Source: Acidobacteriaceae bacterium
GTDB taxonomy: Bacteria; Acidobacteriota; Terriglobia; Terriglobales; Acidobacteriaceae
NCBI GenBank assembly: GCA_025934135.1
Contig: JAICYR010000012.1
Coordinates: 1-38,113, forward strand
Length of the DNA: 38,113 nt
Reading direction: 5' to 3'
In this document: positions 18,342-26,232 of the stretch, in pieces
Layout of the letters: every line of letters starts with the position of its first letter
Numbering within the stretch: the first letter of the stretch is position 1
The notes under the pieces: generated by a model
Seen by the model: only the letters and a program-made list of their open reading frames with translations
What the model was told of the DNA's origin: nothing
Database searches by the model: none
Position numbers and translations under genes: made by a program

Positions 18342-18355
18342 TGGCAACGTTGCCA
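18342..18355. promoter_or_regulatory. LacI-family operator, perfect palindrome TGGCAACGTTGCCA
   Basis: A perfect 14-bp palindrome with a central CpG, the standard form of LacI-family operators in which the hinge helix wedges the central CG step. On the minus strand it begins one base after the -10 hexamer of the TonB receptor promoter, so a bound repressor would cover the start of transcription. The lacI-type gene lies right upstream at 18497-19492. A near-copy stands at 24655-24668. Confidence 0.82.
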
Positions 18356-18356
18356 A

Positions 18357-18384
18357 ATTGTATCAAAAAAATCTAAGAGCGCAA
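18357..18384 (-). promoter_or_regulatory. Promoter of the TonB receptor gene, with a long leader
   Basis: On the minus strand, TACAAT (18362-18357) is a strong -10 element and TTGCGC (18384-18379) is a weak -35, separated by 16 bases that include a run of seven T. Transcription would start inside the operator, giving an untranslated leader of about 250 bases up to the ATG at 18093. I see no recognised riboswitch in that leader. The rest of this 400-base gap (18385-18496) holds only a 16-bp palindrome just past the lacI stop. Confidence 0.6.
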
Positions 18385-18496
18385 TACCTGAACGCAAATT
18401 AGCTGCAAAAATCTTAGCCCAGCTGTCTCATCGGGCTGCTGGATGGTTGATCGAGCGCATGACCTAAGCAACTCCCGCCTCCCGGGAGGCGAGCCT

Positions 18497-19492
18497 TCAA
18501 GAGCATCCGCACGACCTGCGGTAGACAAGCTGGCCCGGAAGCGCGATGATTTTTGGCTCAACGGGTTCAGTGCCCTCGATACGGCGGAAGAGCAGGTCAG
18601 TCGCATGCCTCATCATGTTTTCCGTGGGCTGGCGAACGACGGAGAGCGGCGGGTCAACCAATGAGGCCAGGTCAAAGTCGTCAAAGCCCAGCAGAGGCAG
18701 GCGCTCTGCGCGGGGCAACGCAAGTTCATCGAATGCGAGCAGCGTCGTCTGCGTCGCGCGATTGCTGAAGGAGAGAAGCGCGTCCGGCCTGTGGCTGCTT
18801 ACAAATGTGGAGGTCAGCGCATAACGGAGCTGTTCATGGTCGGGCGCCTGGATCAACGAGGTTTCCAGTTTTCTCTCCGTCATCACATCCACATAACCCT
18901 CCCAGCGCTGTTTAAAGCTGGCAATCTCGGGCCGGCTCACCACACACGCGATTCGCTTGTAGCCATGCCGCAACAAATGTTCCGTGGCGACGTGCGCGGC
19001 CTCGCGGTTGCGCAGTACAACCGAATCCATGGCGGGAGAGATATAGCGATCAATCGCTATGATGGGAGTGCCGGGCAAGGCCGCGGAAATTTCTTCAAAG
19101 TTGGAACCCGCCGCCGGGGCCAGAATCAGCCCATCCGCCCTGTATCGGCGAATGGTCGCGAGTTGAACGGCCTGCTGTTTGATTGACTCCTGATGGGTCA
19201 GCAGAATCACCGCGCATCCACGCTTGCCAGCCTCCTCCTCAATTAGCTGGACGGCGCGGCTGTAAAACATATTCGACACCTGCGGAATGATGGCGCCGAT
19301 AGTGTGCGTGCGACCGACCCGCAAAGCGCGCGCAGTCTCGTCGGGATAATAGCCGAGTTGCGCGATGGCCTCTGATACACGGATGGCCACATCCGGGCTG
19401 ACGCTGACGCCGCGAAGGTGTCTCGACACCGTCGAGGCCCCCACGCGGGCCAGCTTGGCCACGTCCGTTACTGTCGGCCGCTTCTTTACCAT
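18497..19492 (-). CDS. LacI/GalR-family transcriptional regulator
   Basis: A 331-residue repressor-like protein. The helix-turn-helix is at residues 7-27 (TVTDVAKLARVGASTVSRHL), the hinge is near residues 51-60 (DETARALRVG), and the periplasmic-binding-protein-like effector domain begins at HTIGAIIPQVSNMFYSRAVQ. The end, RRIEGTEPVEPKIIALPGQL, is typical of the family. Effectors of such proteins are usually mono- or oligosaccharides. The gene is transcribed from a region shared with the divergent sulfatase genes and lies directly upstream of the TonB receptor gene. Two or more matching operators in the locus (18342, 24655, possibly 24523) suggest it is the local regulator of receptor and beta-helix genes. 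Confidence 0.93.
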   Translation of the reverse strand: MVKKRPTVTDVAKLARVGASTVSRHLRGVSVSPDVAIRVSEAIAQLGYYPDETARALRVGRTHTIGAIIPQVSNMFYSRAVQLIEEEAGKRGCAVILLTHQESIKQQAVQLATIRRYRADGLILAPAAGSNFEEISAALPGTPIIAIDRYISPAMDSVVLRNREAAHVATEHLLRHGYKRIACVVSRPEIASFKQRWEGYVDVMTERKLETSLIQAPDHEQLRYALTSTFVSSHRPDALLSFSNRATQTTLLAFDELALPRAERLPLLGFDDFDLASLVDPPLSVVRQPTENMMRHATDLLFRRIEGTEPVEPKIIALPGQLVYRRSCGCS

Positions 19493-19530
19493 TGCGGATA
19501 TACCTATCAGTTGTTTCTCAGAGCCGTTTT

Positions 19531-19548
19531 ATGGGTGTGAGTACCCAT
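19531..19548. promoter_or_regulatory. Inverted repeat in the lacI/sulfatase divergent region
   Basis: ATGGGT (19531-19536) and ACCCAT (19543-19548) form an inverted repeat with a six-base spacer, 39 bases upstream of the lacI-type start. Its sequence differs from the TGGCAACG operators. It could be a binding site for another regulator of lacI or of the divergent sulfatase genes. Confidence 0.3.
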
Positions 19549-19759
19549 CTTCACCTGACAGGCTGCGAAGATCAAGAATATATCAAGCCGCAGAATTCAG
19601 CTTTGCGGCGAATTTGATTCGAAGCCACCACCCATGTTCTCTCCCAGTTCGTGTCATCACCGAGCTGTTTCCTTCGTCGTATACTGGCTTGCAGAAATAA
19701 TTCACCGAGTAAAGTATTTCAGTTTATCGCGCAATTGAACGAAAACCTGAGCGACGAAA

Positions 19760-21229
19760 ATGAAAAGAAGAGACTTTCTGAAGACGACGACTGGCGCCAT
19801 GGCGGCGCTTGCACTCGGCAGTCCGGCCTCACTCCTGGCCCAGAATCATCACAAACGGCCCAATCTCCTGTTCATCACCGTGGATGACATGAATTGGAGC
19901 ATGCCGGGTTTTATGGGCGACAAGCTCGGCCTGACTCCCAACCTGGACAAACTGGCTGCGCAATCGCACCGCTTCGTGAATAACCGCACCACCGTCCCCA
20001 TTTGCCAGCCCTCGCGCGAGGCGATGATGACTGGCCGGGTTCCGCATCGCAGTGGAGGCCTGAGCTTCACTCCTATTTACGAAGGCATCCCCACCATGAC
20101 CACGGTCTTGAAGGATGCGGGATATTACACCGCCGCGATCCACAAGATTGAACACATGCAGCCGCCGAGCTGCTTCCCGTGGAACCATGAGTATCCAGGC
20201 AAAGACCGTGCCGTGACCGATTACTCCAACGGAGTTCGAGAGCAGATTGCCGCAGCACGCGCAGCCGGCAAGCCGTTCTTCATCAACTGCAATATCAACG
20301 ATCCGCACCGTCCTTTTTATGGAAGCCGAGGGGCAGCGGAAATGGACCACGATGACCAGGGACCTTACGCGGTCCCTCATCCTTTGACCGCGGATGATAT
20401 AACGACGGTGCCGGAAATACTGGAGCCATTGCCCGCAGTACGCAAGGAATACGCGCAGTACTGCAACGGCAATCAACGCGCGGACCGCAGCATTGGCGCC
20501 GTGCTGGATGTGCTGGCGCAATCGCCCGAGGCGGAAAACACCATCATCTTCTTTTCCGCCGACCATGGCATGCCATTTCCTTTCTCGAAGGCCACGGGAT
20601 ACGATTACGGCTCGCGCACACCAGCGTTGCTGTCATATCCGGGCATGGACGAGGCAAAGACCTTCGAGGAGCGCACCTGCAATATTGATTACATGCCGAC
20701 GCTGCTGGACCTGATGGGCGTGGAGAAGCCGGTCGGCATGGATGGCGTCTCCTGGAAGCCGCTGCTCAATGGCGGCAGCTACGCTGGGCCTGAGCTGCGC
20801 GTGGTCTGCGTGAACAGCCTTCACTCGAAAATTCATTACCCGCAACGCAGCGTTCAAGATGACCGCTATTCTTTAATGTTTATGCCGTGGTCGGACGGCA
20901 ATCTTGAGTTCCATGCGGAGTCCATGAGTGGTTTCACATGGAACGCGATGCTGGAAGCTGCACAGACTGACCAGAAAATCGCTGCGCGTTGTAACCAATA
21001 TCTTATCGGTCTTCCACTGGCCTTCTACGATCTGAAGACCGATCCAGGGCAGCGGCACAACCTGCTGGACAGGCCTGAGCACGCCGCGCGCATCGCGCAC
21101 TTTAAAGATGGTCTGACCGAATACATGGAACGGACCACCGACCCGCAACTCGGCAACTGGACCAACTATCTTGCAGGCAAGCCCATGCATGTGGAACAGC
21201 TTGCGAACGTGAGGCTTTACAGGAAGTAA
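19760..21229 (+). CDS. Tat-exported sulfatase, N-sulfoglucosamine sulfohydrolase-like
   Basis: A 489-residue type I sulfatase. The N-terminal MKRRDFLKTTTGAMAALALG is a twin-arginine signal. Metal ligands are in FITVDDMNW (Asp42-Asp43). The formylglycine signature is CQPSR at residues 82-86, so Cys82 must be oxidised by a maturase for activity. INDPHRPFYG, QYCNGNQRADRSIGAVLDVL and SADHGMPFPFSKATGYDYGSRTP resemble heparan N-sulfatase (SGSH, S1_8-like), including the Asp-His pair and the FPFSK segment. Subfamily likeness does not fix the substrate. It is first of three sulfatase genes on the same strand, 57 bases before the next. The ribosome site is weak. Confidence 0.88.
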   Translation: MKRRDFLKTTTGAMAALALGSPASLLAQNHHKRPNLLFITVDDMNWSMPGFMGDKLGLTPNLDKLAAQSHRFVNNRTTVPICQPSREAMMTGRVPHRSGGLSFTPIYEGIPTMTTVLKDAGYYTAAIHKIEHMQPPSCFPWNHEYPGKDRAVTDYSNGVREQIAAARAAGKPFFINCNINDPHRPFYGSRGAAEMDHDDQGPYAVPHPLTADDITTVPEILEPLPAVRKEYAQYCNGNQRADRSIGAVLDVLAQSPEAENTIIFFSADHGMPFPFSKATGYDYGSRTPALLSYPGMDEAKTFEERTCNIDYMPTLLDLMGVEKPVGMDGVSWKPLLNGGSYAGPELRVVCVNSLHSKIHYPQRSVQDDRYSLMFMPWSDGNLEFHAESMSGFTWNAMLEAAQTDQKIAARCNQYLIGLPLAFYDLKTDPGQRHNLLDRPEHAARIAHFKDGLTEYMERTTDPQLGNWTNYLAGKPMHVEQLANVRLYRK

Positions 21230-21286
21230 ACTTAGTCACGCTGCTGCCGCACTTTTGTCCCACAATGAATTCTGTGGAGGGAAACA

Positions 21287-22846
21287 ATGCCGATCTCTCG
21301 CCGAAATTTTCTGCAAGCCAGTGTCGCTGCCACTGCGGCAACGGCAACCACTGCGCTCGCTGAAAAGCTGCCCCATGGCAAGAAGAATGTTCTTTTTATT
21401 GCGGTGGACGACCAGAACACCCGGCTTGGCTGCTACGGCGATGTTGCGAAGACTCCGAACCTGGACGCTCTAGCGGCGCGCGGCACCCGCTTTGCGCGGT
21501 CCTATTGCCAGTTCCCTTTCTGCGGACCTTCGCGCGCTTCTTTGATGACCGGCGTTGGACCGGACACAACTCATATTTACGACCTTAACCACCATGTGCG
21601 TGACACCATGCCTGATGTAGTCACCGTGGGCCAGCTTTTCCGCAAAAACGGTTACTATTCGGCACGGGTCGGCAAAATTTTTCATGCCGATGTGCCGGGA
21701 GATATCGGCAAGGACGGAATGGACGACCCGCAGACCTGGGACTATGTCTACGATCCTCAAGGTGTGGACCACCCACAGCAGGAGCCGTTCGTCACCAACT
21801 TCACACCAAAACTAACGCGGCATCGCAAGAGTGATGGCGCGGTGCTGCTTGGCTCTACCATCAGCTACTATGAGTCTCCATCGCCGGACCGAGCCATGAC
21901 CGACAGCATCGGAGCGGACGAGATGATCCGTCTGCTGCGCAAGAACCGAAACAGGCCTTTCTTTCTTGCGTACGGCCTATACCGGCCGCACGTGCCCTGG
22001 ATCGTCCCGAAGAAGTACTTCGACATGTATCCGCTGGAGTCGATCAAGGCGCAGCCGTTCTCGCCCAGCGAGACTTCCATCGCACCTCCGTGCGCGTACA
22101 CATCGCACCCGCCAAACCTGGGCATGAGCGAGCTTGAGCAGCGCAAAGCGATTCGGGCTTACCACGCTTCAACCAGCTTTATGGATGCGCAGGTTGGGCG
22201 CGTACTCGATGAATTGAAGACGCTTGGTCTGGAAAAGAACACCATCGTCGTCTTCTGGGCCGATCATGGCTGGTGCCTTGGCGAGCATGGCCAGTGGGAA
22301 AAGCAGAACCTTTTCGAGCCGGCCGCGCATGTGCCGTTTATCATCGCGGGCTCAGGCAAAAAAAGCCAGGTTTGCGAACGCACCACCGAGCATCTGGATA
22401 TTTATCCCACGCTGGTCGAATTATGCGGACTGAAAAATGCGCCCGCACATCTGCACGGCAGCAGCGTGGTTCCGCTGTTAAGCAATGCCAAGGCGCCATG
22501 GGATAAGCCGGCGGTCACGCAGCAAACACGGCCAACCATCCCCGATAATCCTACGATCTTTGGATACAGCTTGCGCACTGAACGCTATCGCTACACGAGC
22601 TGGCAGGGGACCACTGTCGGCGAAGAGCTCTACGACTACCAAACCGACCCGCGCGAGTTGGTCAATCTAGCGGAAGCGCCGGAAGCTCAGACATTGAAAA
22701 ACCGCCTGAAGCAGCAGCTCAGCGAGATCACCGCGGCGCGAGGCCGAAAGATTGCGCTGGGCGAGAAGGTCGCATCTCCGGCACACGATGGCAGCGGCCC
22801 GCACACGAAGCCGGCGGGTAATAAATTGGCAACAGCAAGACCATAG
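21287..22846 (+). CDS. Tat-exported sulfatase, iduronate-2-sulfatase-like
   Basis: A 519-residue type I sulfatase with a twin-arginine signal (ISRRNFLQASVAATAATAT). Metal-binding Asp residues lie in FIAVDDQNTRLGCYG, and the formylglycine cysteine is Cys79 in CGPSR. The sequence around it (FPFCGPSRASLMTG), the following NHHVRDTMPDVVTVGQLF-like region and ADHGWCLGEHGQWEKQNLFE are typical of the iduronate-2-sulfatase group (S1_7-like), which is abundant in planctomycetes and marine bacteroidetes. In bacteria this group acts on many sulfated sugars. A clear GGAGGG ribosome site precedes ATG 21287. It probably forms an operon with its neighbours; the next gene begins 16 bases after its stop. Confidence 0.9.
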   Translation: MPISRRNFLQASVAATAATATTALAEKLPHGKKNVLFIAVDDQNTRLGCYGDVAKTPNLDALAARGTRFARSYCQFPFCGPSRASLMTGVGPDTTHIYDLNHHVRDTMPDVVTVGQLFRKNGYYSARVGKIFHADVPGDIGKDGMDDPQTWDYVYDPQGVDHPQQEPFVTNFTPKLTRHRKSDGAVLLGSTISYYESPSPDRAMTDSIGADEMIRLLRKNRNRPFFLAYGLYRPHVPWIVPKKYFDMYPLESIKAQPFSPSETSIAPPCAYTSHPPNLGMSELEQRKAIRAYHASTSFMDAQVGRVLDELKTLGLEKNTIVVFWADHGWCLGEHGQWEKQNLFEPAAHVPFIIAGSGKKSQVCERTTEHLDIYPTLVELCGLKNAPAHLHGSSVVPLLSNAKAPWDKPAVTQQTRPTIPDNPTIFGYSLRTERYRYTSWQGTTVGEELYDYQTDPRELVNLAEAPEAQTLKNRLKQQLSEITAARGRKIALGEKVASPAHDGSGPHTKPAGNKLATARP

Positions 22847-22862
22847 AACAAGGAGCGGCGGT

Positions 22863-24470
22863 ATGGACCGTAGAAGCTTTATAGGAATGTCTGGTGCGGG
22901 TGTACTCGGCGCAATGGCGGGCGGCGCAATCAATTTGAATGGACAAGAGACCGCCCCGGCGGAACTTGGACTGCCTGAGGCGCAAGACCGTGGCTCACTT
23001 CGCAAGCGGCCCAACATCGTGCTCTTTATGCCGGACGAGATGCGCGCCGACGCGCTGGCCTGCTACGGAAACAGCGTGACCAAGACGCCGAATTTTGACC
23101 GCCTCGCCACCGAGGGAACACGCTTCGCGAATTGCCATGTGCAGTTTCCAGTGTGCGGCGCATCGCGCTGCAGCCTGCTGACTGGATGGCCCACCAGCGT
23201 GCGCGGCCACCGCAGTCTCTACTATTTTCTGCGTCCGGATGAGCCGAATCTCTTCCGGTACCTCAAGCAATCGGGGTATGACGTTTTCTGGTTCGGCAAA
23301 AATGACGCCCTCGCGGCACAAAGCTTCTACGACAGCGTCACCTATTGGGACACAGGCTCTTCGCATGAGCGGCCGACGCACTCCATTACTCCGGACATTA
23401 CGAGCATGCTGCATGGAAAAGGCGGGGACCGCCGCGACGATCTGGATTACTCAATCGTGCGGTCAGCCATCAAAATCATCGAGCGGAAGGAATCTGACCG
23501 GCCATTCTGTCTCTTTCTGCCCATGCAGGGTTCGCATCCTCCATACACCACGCCCGCCGATTTCTACAGCATGTACAGCCCGGATTCAGTTGGGAAGCTG
23601 GTCCCGCCGGATCTCCCCAAAAAGCCGGATTACCAGAAAGCAATGCGACGGCACTACAACCTGGACCGCATGACCGATCACCAGCTTCGTGAAGTTCGCG
23701 CCGTGTACTACGGAAAGGTGAGCTTCAGCGATTGGCTGATGGGTGAAGTGCTGGAGGCGCTGGAAAAGAATGGACGCGAAAAAGATACTGCCGTCATGCT
23801 TTTCTCAGACCATGGCGATTACGCGGGTGACTATGGACTAACAGAGAAGTGGCCCAGCGGGCTTGAGGATTGTCTTACGCATGTGCCGCTGATTATGAAA
23901 GCGCCGGGCGGCAAGAGCGGCCACACCGTCAACGAGATGACGGAGCTATATGACGTGATGGCGACTTGCCTTGGTCTCGCCGGGGTGCAGGCGCAACACA
24001 CGCATTTTGCACGCGATCTCGCTCCACAGCTCAACGGAGAAGCCGGTGATGCGGGCCGCGCCGCATTCGCCGAGGGCGGCTACAACGTTTACGAACCCCA
24101 GTGCTTCGAGCCTGTGTCGGCTGTGAGCAACGAATACACGCCGAAGGTCACGCTTGAAAATAAAATGCCCGAAACCGTGAGCCGCTCGGCGATGGTGCGC
24201 ACGCGGACCCATAAGCTCATTTGGCGCTCGCAGGGACAAAAAGAACTCTATGACATCACTGCGGACCCGGGCCTTACTCGCAACCTCATCGATGAATCCT
24301 CATCAGTGGCGATAAAGGCCAATCTGCAGATTCGTCTGATGGAACACTTCATCAATACGTCCGGAGTTGCGCCCATGGACAAGGATTCACGTTCGAGCCC
24401 GCCGTTCTACCCTACGCGTTCGGACATCCCGACGACCGGCTGGCAGGAGCAAATTCTGGACCAAGTCTGA
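22863..24470 (+). CDS. Tat-exported sulfatase, arylsulfatase-like
   Basis: A 535-residue type I sulfatase. ATG at 22863 is chosen because it opens a twin-arginine signal (MDRRSFIGMSGAGVLGAMAG) and follows AAGGAG by eight bases; the frame itself is open from 22752 inside the preceding gene. Metal ligands lie in LFMPDEMRADALACYG. The formylglycine signature is CGASR at residues 98-102, the alternative form with Ala in place of Pro. MLFSDHGDYAGDYGLTEKWP carries the second metal-binding Asp-His pair. Its subgroup differs from both upstream sulfatases, so the three enzymes likely remove sulfate from different positions or sugars. It is the last gene before the 354-base regulatory gap. Confidence 0.89.
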   Translation: MDRRSFIGMSGAGVLGAMAGGAINLNGQETAPAELGLPEAQDRGSLRKRPNIVLFMPDEMRADALACYGNSVTKTPNFDRLATEGTRFANCHVQFPVCGASRCSLLTGWPTSVRGHRSLYYFLRPDEPNLFRYLKQSGYDVFWFGKNDALAAQSFYDSVTYWDTGSSHERPTHSITPDITSMLHGKGGDRRDDLDYSIVRSAIKIIERKESDRPFCLFLPMQGSHPPYTTPADFYSMYSPDSVGKLVPPDLPKKPDYQKAMRRHYNLDRMTDHQLREVRAVYYGKVSFSDWLMGEVLEALEKNGREKDTAVMLFSDHGDYAGDYGLTEKWPSGLEDCLTHVPLIMKAPGGKSGHTVNEMTELYDVMATCLGLAGVQAQHTHFARDLAPQLNGEAGDAGRAAFAEGGYNVYEPQCFEPVSAVSNEYTPKVTLENKMPETVSRSAMVRTRTHKLIWRSQGQKELYDITADPGLTRNLIDESSSVAIKANLQIRLMEHFINTSGVAPMDKDSRSSPPFYPTRSDIPTTGWQEQILDQV

Positions 24471-24522
24471 ACTGGACCGCGCCCACCAAATCGCTCCTAG
24501 GATCAGGGCCAAGGTACGATTC

Positions 24523-24536
24523 TGGCAACGATACCA
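24523..24536. promoter_or_regulatory. Auxiliary LacI-type operator-like site
   Basis: TGGCAACGATACCA matches the perfect palindrome at 18342 at 12 of 14 positions and keeps the left half-site and central CpG. It lies 132 bp upstream of a better site before the beta-helix gene cluster. It could be an auxiliary operator for looping. Confidence 0.5.
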
Positions 24537-24621
24537 TTATGGGAATACCCCAAAGCTTTGTATAAGTCATTTAGATTGTGTTGGTTATCTTCTATTCTCC
24601 TTCATCATCACGCCAGCTATC

Positions 24622-24651
24622 TTGACAAACATTTGACCGCAGGAGTATCGA
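24622..24651 (+). promoter_or_regulatory. Promoter of the beta-helix gene cluster
   Basis: A perfect -35 hexamer TTGACA (24622-24627) is followed after 18 bases by TATCGA (24646-24651), a weak -10. The LacI-type operator begins four bases later, the same layout as at the TonB receptor promoter. The predicted leader is about 165 bases. This promoter sits in the 354-base gap 24471-24824, which holds no convincing gene. Confidence 0.55.
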
Positions 24652-24654
24652 GGA

Positions 24655-24668
24655 TGGCAACGATGCCA
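24655..24668. promoter_or_regulatory. LacI-family operator before the beta-helix genes
   Basis: TGGCAACGATGCCA differs from the perfect palindrome at 18342 by one base (13 of 14). It covers the expected transcription start of the promoter at 24622-24651. The shared sequence and shared position argue that the LacI-family protein encoded at 18497-19492 controls both transcripts. Confidence 0.75.
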
Positions 24669-24784
24669 GCGGTCCGCCGGTCTAACCAGCTCCGGCTACC
24701 CAAGATTCCATACGACGTTTTTTCGTGCCAGGCGGAGAAGTACTGGTCGAATTCACGCTCCAGCTCTGTCCTGGTGTAGTGAAA

Positions 24785-24800
24785 CGGGGGCGTTCCCCCG
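24785..24800 (+). other. GC-rich hairpin in the leader of the first beta-helix gene
   Basis: CGGGGG (24785-24790) and CCCCCG (24795-24800) enclose a CGTT tetraloop. The hairpin lies 24 bases before ATG 24825, just upstream of the GGAGG ribosome site. It is not followed by a T-run. It may influence mRNA stability or translation. Confidence 0.4.
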
Positions 24801-24824
24801 AAACTCAGTGGTTGTGGAGGCTCA

Positions 24825-26144
24825 ATGAATAAGACTGATGTATCTCGAAGGAAATTCCTCGGCAAGTCCAGCGCCGCTGTGCTGGCCCTGCCATTGGCTG
24901 CGGCAATCCCCGCGGCCATTGACGCGACGTCGCCCAAAGCAGTCGAGGCGGCAACCGCGGAAGACGACCGGCAGTTGATTCCCAACCGGGTCCTGCCGAC
25001 ACGAACGATTGGCTCAACGGTTGCACAGTTCACGATTCCTCTTCCAACTGATGGAACATCCGATGCCTCGGCGTCCATTCAAAGTGCGATCGATAATTTG
25101 CCCGCGGGCGGCGGAATTGTCCGCATTCCCTGGAAAACCATACCCGGAAAGAACATGTGCGTTTACATGCTCGACACCACACGCGATACCGATGGCAATA
25201 CCTATTATGCAATTTGGATGAAGTCCAACGTGCGGCTCGAGTGCGAACCTGGAGTGAAGTTGCAGGCCATGACTGTCACCCAAAGTCCTGTCGTTACTGA
25301 CAATGCGCACATGATCCAATGTCGCAATGTCAATAACGTTGAAATTGTGAACTGCTGGCTGGTTGGGGAGCGCTACACCCACGTCTATTCCGGACTCGAC
25401 GCCCCGAACTCAGACCAGTACTGCAGTGGAATCTCCCTTGCGGGAGTAACTGGCCTCACCATCCGGGCCACGCAAGTCTCGAACTGCACTGGAGACGGCA
25501 TCAGCATCAGCGCCACCTCAACCAATCCCTCCTCCGATGTCGTCCTGGAGGATGTGCTTTCCACGGGAAATCGGACGCGGGGCCTGGGCATCTCCTCCGG
25601 CAATTCCATTTCCGTCTACGATTCCAAATTCGCCAATACCGGCGGATTGAATGAGATGGATGGTATTCACATTGAACCGCATGCAACGTCGCAGACGTCT
25701 GTGAGCAATGTCACGATCGAGAATTGCGTCGTCACGGGCAATGCCGGCTGCGGTATTCATTTGAACGCGAATGGAGCCAATATCACCAACGTGAATGTGA
25801 AGGACTGCCTGGTCAGCTACAACTACTGGTATGGATTCTATTCGCAAATGACCGGCGCCGGCGCTGTTGATACGGGCTCGTTTTACGGCAATGCCTTTTT
25901 CCAGAACGGCAATCAGGGGCTGGCATTTACTGGCACCACTTCAAACTATATTGTCGGCTCCAACGTTCAAGGCAATGGCAACGCCTTTGGTGACAACCAG
26001 AACCTTTACAACGCCATCAAGTACCCCAACCAGACCGAGACAAGCACTTATGGCTATGTTTCCGGTACTGACATGACCGTGAGCGCAGCCTCGCTATCGG
26101 CTGGCACTGTCATCCGCTGGAACAGGTATTACACCAATCCCTAG
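24825..26144 (+). CDS. Tat-exported right-handed beta-helix protein 1, putative polysaccharide lyase/hydrolase
   Basis: A 439-residue exported protein, first of four tandem paralogs. The twin-arginine signal is VSRRKFLGKSSAAVLALPLA. The mature part starts with the pectate-lyase-3-like motif GTSDASASIQSAIDNLPAGG, in which a buried first helix coil is formed, and continues with repeated NVEIVNCW-, NVTIENCVVTGN- and NVNVKDCLVSYN-type coils, the mark of a right-handed parallel beta-helix. Conserved in all four copies are GER/DRxxHxxSG, GDGI and DGI(D/H)IEP-like or DGIDIE segments, which are candidate active-site residues. I cannot assign a CAZy family; a lyase, a GH28-like hydrolase or a binding protein are all possible. 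GGAGG precedes ATG. Expression is probably under the LacI-type operator at 24655. Confidence 0.78.
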   Translation: MNKTDVSRRKFLGKSSAAVLALPLAAAIPAAIDATSPKAVEAATAEDDRQLIPNRVLPTRTIGSTVAQFTIPLPTDGTSDASASIQSAIDNLPAGGGIVRIPWKTIPGKNMCVYMLDTTRDTDGNTYYAIWMKSNVRLECEPGVKLQAMTVTQSPVVTDNAHMIQCRNVNNVEIVNCWLVGERYTHVYSGLDAPNSDQYCSGISLAGVTGLTIRATQVSNCTGDGISISATSTNPSSDVVLEDVLSTGNRTRGLGISSGNSISVYDSKFANTGGLNEMDGIHIEPHATSQTSVSNVTIENCVVTGNAGCGIHLNANGANITNVNVKDCLVSYNYWYGFYSQMTGAGAVDTGSFYGNAFFQNGNQGLAFTGTTSNYIVGSNVQGNGNAFGDNQNLYNAIKYPNQTETSTYGYVSGTDMTVSAASLSAGTVIRWNRYYTNP

Positions 26145-26150
26145 CTCTTG

Positions 26151-26197
26151 TTCTGAGCCAATTCAACCATCACCTTGAGCCGCCCGCATGGCGGACC
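26151..26197 (+). repeat. Duplicated intergenic segment, copy A
   Basis: The spacer after beta-helix gene 1 resembles the spacer after gene 2 at 27562-27613. Shared blocks in order are TTCT-GA-GCCA, ATCA, a CCT/CTT-GAG motif, CGCC-GC-TG and CGGACC. Such likeness in non-coding sequence supports a recent tandem duplication. In this copy the hairpin is reduced to a 5-bp CCGCC/GGCGG stem. Confidence 0.55.
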
Positions 26198-26232
26198 ACA
26201 ACATAACCAGCAACTTGATGGAGATTGCAATG

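Noticed and set aside
18476-18491. Perfect 16-bp palindrome CGCCTCCCGGGAGGCG next to the lacI stop
   Set aside because: A perfect palindrome has no loop of its own and no T-run follows, so a terminator is not supported. GC-rich palindromes of this kind occur by chance in this composition.
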